DNA of 64,000 bases. It comes from Paratinospora sagittata (Eukaryota > Streptophyta > Magnoliopsida > Ranunculales > Menispermaceae). The stretch is taken from the NCBI GenBank assembly GCA_035771175.1, contig CM069597.1, positions 12,373,001 to 12,437,000 on the forward strand, in the 5' to 3' direction. Shown piece after piece: positions 25,601 to 37,600 of this stretch (the first letter of the stretch is position 1; every line of letters begins with the position of its first letter). The position numbers and the translations under genes were made by a program. The notes beneath the pieces are model-generated. The model had not been told where the DNA came from. It saw nothing but the letters and a program-made list of their open reading frames with translations, and did not search any database.

Positions 25601-28600
25601 CTTTCTGAAGTGTTTTCCTTCCTCTTTTGCACCTTCTTTTCTTCTTCTCTCAATGGATCTCCTTTTGGCTTAAAAAAAAAAAAGTTGGGGGGATACAAAT
25701 GAAATTATAAAATTAAAAAATAGTAAAATAAGTAACAATCAACCTATAAATAAAAAGAATGCATATTGATCACCAAAATCTATAAGAAAGAACCAACAAA
25801 TTAAGAAAAGAGAATTGTCCGTAGGATTGACAGAGAACGCCACTCAAAATTAAAACAATCAATAAATGACTAACCTGTACACAAAATTGAAAGTAACCAA
25901 TAAAAATGGAAAAAAAATAAACTAATGATTAAGAGAATTACATGAGTGTGTGGAATATTAAATTAATTGAATCAAACAAAAAGAGTTTTTTTTTAAATTT
26001 TTTTAAAGCTATTTTGATTCACCGCACACACAAAAGAAATCAGTGAATAAGTGCAGATGAAGCATATATCAACAGTTGGTGCTCCAGACATCAAAATTCA
26101 AGGTTTCGATCATCCTTTGGTGGATCTGATCTTACTAATCAATTTAGTTGAAAGTTGAAACATCACAATTTTGTGGAAGAAGGGTTTTCAACGGACAACG
26201 GTGGGACGAAAAGTGGGATGGAGAGACCCTCAAAGCATATGAACACGAAATCATTGTAGAAACCGCATCCATCGACATCAAGAAGCAAATCATTAATCTC
26301 GTTGCATGACATTATGCCTAAAATAAAGATTAGCATCGGATTTAGGAAGAAGAAGAAGAAGAAGAAGGAGAAGAGGAGAAAGTGGAAGATGTTTGGAATT
26401 AACAATCTGAAAAGCAAGTGCAAGATGGAAGCATACTTCAATAGTAGTATAATCAGTTTCAGTCGTCCCATTGATTTCAATGGTAGCACCATAACGATAA
26501 AAAACTTGAAGGATCTTGCCCACTTCAACCCTCAGCTCGCACTCTTTGGATGCAATGATCTTGCAAAAAATGGGAGTGAGTGGAAGAAATTTGGAGGAGA
26601 TTCTTAGAGAGAGGAGATCAAACGGTGGTTGGGTAGATTGGGTAGAGAGAAGTAGCAGTTTGGAAGACTATAACTCAACATGTTCAGTTACTGTTCGGTT
26701 TTGAAGAATCGTGGGAGTTATCCATTACTATCAGTTCGGTTTTGAAGAATCGTGGGTGACCGGTTACCATCTAATTCAGAAATATGGCGGTTTTTTTTTT
26801 TAAGAGAACTTGAGTTTAAGTTTTAGTATGACTGAATTACCCTCTTTAATTTACTTATTAATAGTTTTAAAAAAATATATTGAAGATTGATGATGGGCAT
26901 TTTTGGTAGAAACGGCAAAAAGAGCTTCACGGTGAAAAGTGCTTAAGTATTTTTATCATAATAGTATAGATAAAAATCATATCTTGTTTCAGTCCCCCCC
27001 TCTCAAATAAAAAAAAAGAGGATAGGCCTTGGCACAATGGTTGATGTTGCTCCATTGTGAATTTTAGGGTCATGGGATGAAATCCAGAAACAACCTCTCC
27101 AATTGGGGCCTTTCTGTCGACCTGGCTATGGTGGGAGCCCCGTGCACCAGTGGTTATGTCCTTTTATTGAGAATACATTTTTGGGTTCTTAGTATCTTTT
27201 ATTAGAGTTGTTTCTGCCTCTGAAGTTTGAACCAATGTGAGGATTGCTTGTGAGGACAGCTCACTTTAGTTGGTGGTCCATTATGATATTTGTTTTTCCA
27301 AACTTAATGAAGTGCAAATAGAACTTCTGCATCTCTTAAACCTTTTTACTTAACTGTTTCTGGAAAGAAATACAAGTGCTTGTTTTTGGTTCTTTTTTAG
27401 CTCCTGCTATTTAAGGAATTATATCTTCTTCTATCAAGTAAGGTTTGTTTATTTTGTTTTCAGCACCTAATTTTGTTTTATTTTGTCTCGTGCTTGTGCA
27501 TAATCCTTTTCCTTATTTGTGTTTTAAATGCTCTCTTCTTTCTGTGATGGCTAATTTAGGAGAGGCCTGGAATTAGAGATGGACCTGATGCAAAGCCTTT
27601 GAAGCTCTGTGGAGGAAGCATTGAATTTGAAAATGTACACTTTGGGTAGTTACTCTCTCTCTCTTTAAATTATTGCAATGAAATATCTGGTGCCCTGTTT
27701 TTGTGCCTTATTTTCAATGTGCAACTTGCAAGAGCTCAAGGTCTTCATTCTTCATTTCTAAAACTTCTACATGTAAATTTAAATATGCCTCTTATTGACA
27801 TAACCATTTGACTGAGACTTTTCTTTAATTGCTCAATTAAATTGCATAGAAGATTTTATATGTATATATGTATGTATGTGTGTATGTATATATAAATTTG
27901 TATAATATGTATATATGTATGCGTGTATGTATGTATATATAATTTGTGAAGGAATAAAAGCCTTTTAGTGATGCCCTTCGATAATCTATCTTCTCATGTT
28001 TGATGTTCTTTTATTTTGTTCTATTATCTTTAATGTTTATATGAAAATATCTAATACCTAGCTTATGTCATTTGATAAGATCATAATACTCCCTCTTTGC
28101 ATAACTTTACTACTCTTGCATATTGGTTGCTCAATTCACCTAAGTGGAAAAGGTATTTGTAGATTTTATTTGTTTGTCTTTCTATTCCCCCCTCCCCCCT
28201 CTCCACAAAAAAAAAAAAAAGAAAAAAAGAAAAAGTGTAAACTGTTACGTGATCATATTCATCTCACAAAATTCACTCCAAGCTCAATTTTTTTGCCTAA
28301 TTCCTCCATTCCACTCTATTAAGGTTAAATCATTTGTTATATTACAAGTAGTGATGACTTTCGTAATTAATTCTACCTATGTTATTTAGTCTTCCTCTAA
28401 CTCTATAGTTACTGTCAATAATTACTAGGTTACTACTCTTCCTAACTAGTACGTTTAGTTATATATACTCGAACCATCTTATTAATATGCTCTTCTCATT
28501 TTATTTCTAATTGAGGTTTTTCCTACTTTCTCTAATTTTTTTCATTTTTATAAATCTATATTTAATGTTTTACCCCATTTGTCTGAAATTTTCTATTTGC

Positions 28601-31600
28601 ATTATAGTTAATTTATTAATGTTTGTATTTTATTCCCAAGATTTTGTTCTTTTGAGTTTTCTGGTCATGAACATATTTTTTTTCAATCATTAAAAATGAA
28701 GAATTGATAAAAAAAAAAGGAAAAAGAAATCATATAGTAGATGTTTGAAGATTGCTATTTCTCTTTTTAACAAGCATGTGAAATCGTGGATCACAAAGCA
28801 ATATATGTATACATTTGTGCATGTACAAGGCCAATGACAAGATGATTCAATAAGCCTATATGATAAATCAACTTTTATTCCACTTTTAACGTCAGTTGTC
28901 AATAGCTGAGACTGATGCTTTTCGAAGGATGTTTTCACAAATAACGTGCTATTTATACTTACTTTGATTAGTACTTTATTTATCTGTTAACTCCATGATT
29001 GAAAGCACGACTCAAGTTTAATGTTCTTAACCTCTATATATTTGTTTCCACATTTGTAATACAAATAAAAGTTGTTGGAGAGTTTGCATTTAGACGACTT
29101 TCCCTTGAATGGTGAATTGTGGCAAATGTGAATTTACTTAATTTAAAAAGCCATTTGGTCAAATGATGTTAAAGATATTAAGGATTTACCCTGCCATATT
29201 ATTCAAGGTCTGAGAGAAAAAACATTCTTCTAATATTGGTTATGTTTTTCGTTTCTTTTTTGCCTTGTCAAGGATGCTTTGTGACATAGTTTCCCACTAT
29301 TTTAGATACTTGACAGATCGGAAGATTCTTGATGGGGTATATTTTTCTGTGCCAGCAGGGAAAAGTGTGGCTATTGTTGGAACTAGTGGTAGTGGTAAGT
29401 TTTTGGACATTTCACAGAAAATCAATTGAAATGTACATGGTTCCTTATCAATATTAAAGTTATTAGTTATTTATCAATTTGTATTATGCATCATTTTTTG
29501 CTTTCACATTTCATGTTCAAAAAAACAATTTTCCTGGAATGATGCATTCTTTTATGTCTTGATATTTACCTGACTTGCTTTTGACCTTGAAATTCATGCA
29601 TGGTTGAAAAAAAAAGTTAGATAATTTTAGTATTCTTCTATTTCTTTCAAACCAAAAGCCTGAATTGTATGCTTCATATTCGCTTACCTTCATGAGAAGA
29701 CATTTAGGACTTCCCACAATATACGAAATCCTAGGTTGTGTGTATGGTCACCCAAACTTGTATGGAGGAGACATTAAGAATATAGACATGAAAGTAGAAA
29801 AATGGACAATGGAATAATGGATAAGTAGGTGATTGCTGATTCACTCAAGGCTACAAAGTCATAGAATGATAATACTGCTCCTTCATTGCTATATGAAAGT
29901 TTTATGCTAGGGACTCTTCAAAACTCTTCAACTGGAAGAATAGAGAATGACCTCTATTATGGAACTTCACAGACACACTTGTGATCTCCTGTTGAGAGTA
30001 GGAGTAAAAATTTATGATATGAGCAAAGACAGCCATTGAATCCACCTCATAGTTGTTTAAGTTCGGCTTAAAGTTAAATATCCTGGCTAGACAATATCCT
30101 CCAACAACAATTGCCTCAAAAAAACCGATTCTTCTTTTAGACAGTGCATGGAAAAGGTGAATTCCTGGTTGAGTGGGGACTCTTAAACCCAATGAGACTT
30201 TCAAGACCTTTCTTCCTTTCTTCGTTTCAACTAAAAGGCAATTTCCTCTGTAATCCCAATGTGCTTAAGGTCCATGCTTTTTAACTTCAGGAGGCACTTT
30301 TCCTCCAAATTGATTAGATGGAGTCCAAAAGGAAATGACTAACCATCTTTTCCAGGATAGATGTTTATGAATTTAGTATTTTTGAGAAAAATTCTTGTGT
30401 GGTATGTTAACTTACAGTTGGAGTTGAACCCACATTTGATTTGGAATTGTATCTTTGTATCTCTATAACAGTGAATTAGCTCTTAAAATGAAATTTAGAT
30501 TGGTAACTCATAATTCTTTCCTAGTGCATTAGTGAATAGTGACAAAGCTGTTTTTGTGTGTTTTTGTTGCTGTGTTTCTTTTCCTTTGTTTGGGAGTTGC
30601 ATGCCACTATCTTTTTTTTTTGAGAAGAAACAAAATACTATATATTAATAAGAATGAGTAGCAAAAATGGGAGCATAAGGAATGCTCACCAGCAAACAGC
30701 AACCCCGAGAACAGCCCAAATTACATGTCACCACAAACAAAAACAACAGCCACTCACACTAGAGCATTCCAATTTCTAAACCACTCCACAAAGGAGGAAC
30801 CTGCCCCTAACTTTGAAGAGCTAACCCAAGATGCAGGAATCATTCTAGAAGACTCCCCAACCTGACCCACATCGGTAGAAACATCCCTGAAAATTCTACT
30901 ATTTCGCTCGCTCCATATGGTCCATAAGACAGCCACTGATATGACGCTGCCAATAATTCTACATCTTCTATTCACACCATTGACATGATTAAACAAAAAA
31001 CAGTTTTCACAAGATAAGGGTGCTGAAAACTTTCCAGGTAACAATCTAGCCCACAGTAGCCAAACCTGCAGCGAGAAAGAGCAATTGAAAAACATGTGTT
31101 GAATTGTCTCAGGCCCCTGAAAACACAGCACGCAACATTGAGGTGAAAGGCAACAAAGTGGCAGTCGTTTTTGCATCAAGTCCTGTGTGTAGATTCTGTT
31201 AAGAGCCACAAGCCAAACAAACACTCTAATTCTATTTGGAGTTGGAGTTCTCCAAATCTGAAGGCAATATAAAGGGTTCGGGGGAGATGTAGGTTCAGTT
31301 AGAAAGTGGAAAAAGGATTGGCAAGAGTAAGAACCTGAGCTATCAAGGGACCAAAGAAAAGAATCTCTTGATGTGGGGTGAAATCTAACCTGGTCAATCC
31401 TAGATAATAGGGAACAAATTTCAGCCTCTTTTCTAATGGCGAGATTTCTTGGGTAATGGAAGTTTCAAGAAGGGTGGTCAAGGTTGTATGAGGGATCTTG
31501 ATTTAAGAAGTGGCTTATAGGTGCATTAGGACAGTTAGAAAGGCAAAAAAGAGAGGGAAAAGAGAGGCGAAGGGAGGTATCGCCGCATCAAACATCCTCC

Positions 31601-34600
31601 CAAAAGCGGATCAACTGACCATCCCCAACTTTGGGAGTAATGTGAGGCAGAAAGATAGGGTAAAGGCTGGAAATGTATTTCCATGGGTGTCTATGGGTAA
31701 CATGGAGTGCGCTGTCCGATTCCCTTCCAGATGAGGATCGCCCATACTTGCTTCGGATGACATGTGCCCACAAAGCCTCATTCTCCTTCATAAACCGCCA
31801 CGACCATTTTGCTCCAAGAATTGTATTCCTTACTTTGATATTGCCAATGCCAAGACCACCATAAGCATGAGGTTTTTGCACATCCTTCCACCTCACCAAA
31901 TGAAAACTTTTCCACCATTCCCCCCTTTCCAAAAGAAAGTCCGCATCATTTTTTCAAGCTTTGTAACCACCGCAGCCGGAATTTTAAACAGAGACATAAA
32001 GTAATTTGGCAAAGCCATGAGGACCGACTAATGTATGTACTTTTGAGTTCTCATCCTCTGATATTGTTGTTAAGGTAAAAACTAGAGAATAATGTTGGCT
32101 TAGTATTATAGTCCAAGAGGAGGGATGAATTGGACTTGATGGATTTTCACGTTACCTTTCGGTTAATATAATTAAACAAATAAAGTGTGCAGTAGGTAAC
32201 AGTCAAGATAAACAAGTGCATGAAAAATAAATGGAAACAACGATTTAGAGTGATTCAGTTCCCCTTGAACTTACGTCCACTACCCAATCACCACAATCAA
32301 GATTTTCCAATACACTATTGGCTAGTCAACTTAGGAGTGTGACTAAAAGTCGTTTACAATAGCCAACACAAAGGCTTGGCTAAAAGCTTTACACTAACCA
32401 ACACAATATCGCAACCAATCTTCCTTGCTAGTGTTGTAATCTTAGAAGAAACCATATTAATACCAACCAATTGGCTCTTGGCCATATTAATCCTTAAACC
32501 AGAAATTTTACAAAAACATTGAAGAACATCCATCAAATGCATGACATTCGCCTCAGACCCATGAAGGAGGAAGAGGGTATCGTCTGCATACTGAAGGTGT
32601 GAGACCTCCACCCTATCTCTCCCAATAGTAAATCCTCGAACAAAATCACATTGAGTGGCCTTTTGGACAAGACAACCCAAGACATCAACAACTAGATTAA
32701 ACAAGAAAGGAGATAACGGGTCTCCTTGGCGAAGACCTCTGCTAGGATCAAATTTATCCCTTGGCCGACTGTTAATGATCACCGAATAATTCACCGAACT
32801 AATGCAGCCATAGATCCAACTCCTCCGTCTTTCCCCCATGCCTTTGTTAAGCATAACATGATCAAGGAAAGCCCAATCAACTGTGTCATATGCCTTAGCA
32901 AAATTAGCGTTAAAAACCAATCCAAGTTTCTTCAAACTATGATACTCTTCCACCGCTTCATTGGCAATAAGAACTGCATCTAGAATCTGCCTATCACGAA
33001 TGAAAGCCGACTGAGAAGCACCAATGGTAGTATGAAGAACACTCCGAAGCCTCGTAGCCAACCCTTTGGCAATGGTTTTGTAAAGGCCTGTGACAAGGCT
33101 AATGGGTTGATAATCTGAAACTCTTGTCGAATTGATCTTCTTTGGAATGAAGCAAATATAAGTTTCATTGGTTTTCCTATTGATGATCCCGTGTTCATGA
33201 AAATCCTCCATAACCTTCATAATGTCATCTTTCAGGATGTTCCGAGCCTTTAGGTAGAAGAGCATAGAAAAAGCATCTGGCCCTGGAGCCTTGTTACCAT
33301 CACAACCAAAAACAGCGTTTTTAACTTCTTCCTCAAAAGGTCTCTCTAGGAAACATTTAGCATCATTATCAATGGGTCTCCAATCAATACCTTCAATAGC
33401 CCAAGTATTCACATCTTGAGCCGCATAAAGATGTTTGAAGAAGTTAACAATTTCATCAACCACGCTGCCCTCATCCTCAACAATGGTGCCATCAAGCTTT
33501 TCAATTTTGGAAATGGAGTTCCTTGATCTTCTGTTACTTAGAATGCAATGGAAGAATTTTGAATTCGCATCGCCCTCCTTGAGCCATTTGATCTTCGCCT
33601 TTTGGGAATAGATTCTATCCTCAATCAAGGTAATCTCTGCATAATCTTCCTTTGCCTTCTTCCTTGCCAAGGCAAGGTCTTGAGACCACCCTGGCTGCCC
33701 CTCCTTCTCATCAATACCTTTGATCAAATCTTCCAAATTTTGCTTCTTGATTTTAATGGACCCATATGCCGTGCTATTCCATAGCTTGAAGTTAGATTTC
33801 AGATCAGTCAACTTCATCATAAATTGGTGTCCAACCTGTCCAAAGGCCGTGGAAGAGCTCCACCAAGAGTCCACGTTACCGAGAAAGTCTCTATGCTCAG
33901 TCCAAAAATTTTCAAAGCGAAAAGGTGTAAGACCCCATTTCGAAGGCTTGGTACCAATGGCTATAAGGGAATGATCAGAAGTTAACCTTGTCAAGGCCTC
34001 TTGTCTAAAAGTAGGAAATAAAAAGCACCACCCTTGAGACACAAGAAGCCTGTCGAGCCTGCAACATATGGGAATTGATCTAAGATTTGACCAAGTAAAC
34101 CTCACATGAATGAGGGGTGGATCATAAAGACCCGGATCATCAATGATGGAGTTGAATTCTTGCATGGACCTTGTTAGCCTTGGGCTGTTGAATTTTTCAT
34201 CCAAACTCCTGACGGTGTTGAAATCACCTCCCAAAATCCAATTTTGGCCACAGATGCTGCTCAAAGCACCCATTCCAACCAAAAATTTTCACGATACCTC
34301 TGAGTGGAAGGGCCGTAAATACCTGACAACCACCAAAGGGAGCCATCGACATCTCTTATTTGAACAGAAACTGAGAAGTCCCCGACCCAGCTTTGCACAA
34401 CATCAATCAACCTAGTATCCCAAATAATCAGAATCCCTCTTGCTGTCCCCCAGGCTGGGAGAGAGACCCAACCTTTAAAGCTTGAGCTCCATAATCCGCT
34501 AACCAGCAACCTATCCACGGCCAAGAAGTTGTAGTCTCCCTTTGCTGTTCGCATAAAGCATCTTCCTAGACTTTTTCATAGCCTATTTGCGCTGCAAACG

Positions 34601-37600
34601 CCGCATGTTCAAGTTGATTTTCTGAATAAATTTGGCCACTCTATCCGATGATCTCGAATGGTTTTCAGAGGATCCTGAGCAAGCTGAGGCCAGCTTGCCT
34701 TCCTCCCCCTAATTCTGTTGTATGAGTGCATCTCCATTCAAAACTACTGGGGTACCCTCCATATCAAGATTTTTGGATACATTCTCGGCGTCACCATCTT
34801 GACATTGAGCATGAGGAACCGGGGGAAAGAGCTGTGTTGGGGAAGGGATGAATCATATTTAAGGAACTCCAAGTCCAAAGAGTTATTTGAGAGTAAGGGA
34901 AGTACCTGTGGCTCATTGAGAAAACTGCTAGTCGGTCCGTCACTATTGGCGTGTAGATCCTTGATACCCAGGTCGTCTGCATTAGTAAGGTTCTCCATGC
35001 CGCCTAGATCATGTTCAGATTCGCAAGAATCCTCCAAATCGTCGCTGTTGTCGATCCAGTCATCTTCGTCCTGATGATGGAGAATGTGCATAACATCGTC
35101 CGCCTCTGCCACAATCTGCTTACCCTTGTCGATCCTCGAGTTAGCTTTCCTTCGTTCCCGCTTCATGTGCTACCTGGAAGAAGACCTACATCTGACGTAT
35201 TTACCAATCACAGATCCAGAGCTAGGACCTGCTTCGTTAGCACCAAGAATGCCCTTCCCTTTTCTCCTCGACCCAGCAACTTTGTCCCCGTGTCGCTGTG
35301 TGGAAATGTTGTCATTGGATGACTCAATAATTCCAAGTCTTAGAATGGGTCGTTCATCCTTGGACCTGGCTTCCATCTCATTAGTCGATTTGGTACCTTG
35401 AGGCAATCCATTATAACAGGGATCAATATTGGGCCCACAACATTTCAGGGAAGCATCCATAGACTTGGCCCGTGAATCTGAGGTAAAACCATGTTGAAAC
35501 TGCGTGGGCTTAAGGCTCGAAAAAGGATGAGATATGGCCTCCTTATTTTGGGCCTGGGGATGTGTATAAACGTGGTTCTTATTTTGTTCGTGACTTTGCC
35601 TTGAGACATCGTAGTGGCGTGGCACGTTGTTGCTGCATTCTACACTGCCACCTGCCGCAAGATTGGAATTGTTGATTTTGCATGCAATGTGTCTCTCCCT
35701 GGTTTGATATGGAACCTTCTTCCCCTGCACGACGTCCGACCATTTTTTAGTACGGTCACGCCCTTGCGAACGGTTCTCAACCCTCTGATTGTCTCGAGCA
35801 TCGGACGATGCATGTAAGCGTACTCCTTGCCTGTTGCCCTGCTTGGTGTTTCTGGTGGCACCACCAGATTTCGGTGACTTACGAAATTCAATTTTGAACG
35901 TTCGAACACCGACAAATTGGCCATCAACGTTGATGGAAATGCTTTTTGGGATGACGCCATCCCTATCTCCTCGAACCTTGATCTTGGCAAAGCGCAGAAA
36001 GGAAAGGTTCTAAGTCTCCTTGTCTAGATGTAGGAGTCCACCACATTTAGCTCCGATAGATTGGAAGACCTCCTGATTCCAATGTTCGACTGGAATCCAG
36101 TCAATACCAATCCAGGTATTGAAGCGTCTTGTGCGCCGTTTTTGCCACTAAAAGTTCGGATGCCAATCAACAACTTTTGCTTGTTGAGACTTGAACTCCT
36201 TGCGTAACTCCCTCTGTTCATCTGCATTTCGGCATCAAAACACTGCTCTGTCGTCGCCCAATATTGATACCGCCAAACGCAGACGCAAGATTTAAGCTAA
36301 TTCATGTTCTAATTCCTCCCATCGGACCGTCGGGTGTAGCCTGAAAATAACCTTCGCCATATCCCAACATCCTCTGCTACGTGGTTTAGTTGGCTTCATA
36401 GATGTTCCAGAATCCGGATGAAAAACAGTTTTAGAAACCAAGAAACGGTGTAAGCAGACTTCAAAATTATCCCATCCATTTTTCGAAGTCGATTCCGGGA
36501 TCAGAATGGAGCGAGAGCGACCTCCTTGTATTATCATCACCCTCATGAAAACATCTCTAGCATTCTTGAGGGTTTCCACAATGATGACATTTGACTTCCC
36601 CCGGAAAGAGCGTTTGAAACCCCCTATGATTCTTGTCTTGCCAGCCTCTCCTATTTGGTTTAGGAGCCAGTGGGCAGAGTCGATGTCCATCGAGATGGAA
36701 AAAATTCGGACCCCATTATCTTCCTCTATCTTTAGCCCGTTTCTATCAGTCAACAACCTAATGGAGAACTTTTTCCCAGCTGAAAAACTTGAAGTATCGG
36801 TGGTGAATCGTAAAGTACGGCTACCAGAGAGTTCAGATATGGCTACCATGTTCACTATCGTTTCATCTATTACTTCTTCAACTTAAAGGTTGTTCAGCTC
36901 CACGAATTTCTTGATCTCATTATCTGTTGTTGGGCCTCGCAGGTGCTTCGCAATTGTTGACCACCTGTTTGTAGATATGTATTCTGGATTTCTGTAAGCA
37001 TATGTACCCTTTTAAGCCCGAGTTCCTACCATCAAATGCCTCTTCCTTAGATAGCCCAAAATCTGCAACCTTTGGCCCTCATTGACTTGTCCAGGAGTCT
37101 ATTAGAAGATTTTAGATCCCGGTGTATGAAGGGAGTTATTCCATGTGCAATGTCCGGAGCAACTTGGAAGCCTTTTTTCCCAACTTAAAACTACTTTACT
37201 CTTGGCGCTCAGTGACTTGTCCTGGTGTATATTAGCAGATTTTAGATCCCGGTGTATGAAGGGTGGGACACCCCTTCATGAAGATTTTCAATTCCATGTG
37301 CAATGTTCGGAGCATGCCACTATCTTATGTTCTATTTGAACAAATATCATTAGTTGACACTTGATATCAGTTTCTTTTTATCCATCTTGATCCCTACATT
37401 CAGTGCCATGGTAAAAAAATATGGATCCATCAAACAGGACAGGAGGAGGGCCATGTAGCCCTTGTACATGTTTTCACCTTGCCTTTTAATACTTGAGCTA
37501 ATAGCCTTCTAAAAGTGAACTTATCTGGTCATTGAACTTTTTTTTTTGACAAGAAACAAAGAATATTTACATGGAATATACATGTGTTCATGGCAGCAAT

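Larger units (their letters stand above)
30614..37311 (-). mobile_element. L1-type LINE, 6.7 kb, with chimeric kinase 5' end
   Basis: Bounded by identical 15-bp duplications (30599-30613 and 37312-37326). In element order (- strand): receptor-kinase-like segment (37311 to about 36890), ORF1 region (36855-34744), ORF2 with endonuclease, reverse transcriptase and zf-RVT tail (34554-30754), and poly(A) (T-run at 30612-30621). A foreign block of about 360 bp replaces part of the RT at 32036-32395. Frames are broken by shifts, so it is dead. It lies in ATM3 intron 13. Confidence 0.85.

Noticed and set aside
28065..28389. Overlapping + strand frames with Pro and Lys runs
   Set aside because: They are produced by a C-rich/A-rich low-complexity tract in ATM3 intron 12.
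32726..36013. Many + strand frames across 32.7-36.0 kb
   Set aside because: They are antisense shadows of the - strand LINE ORF2 and ORF1, which carry the recognised motifs.
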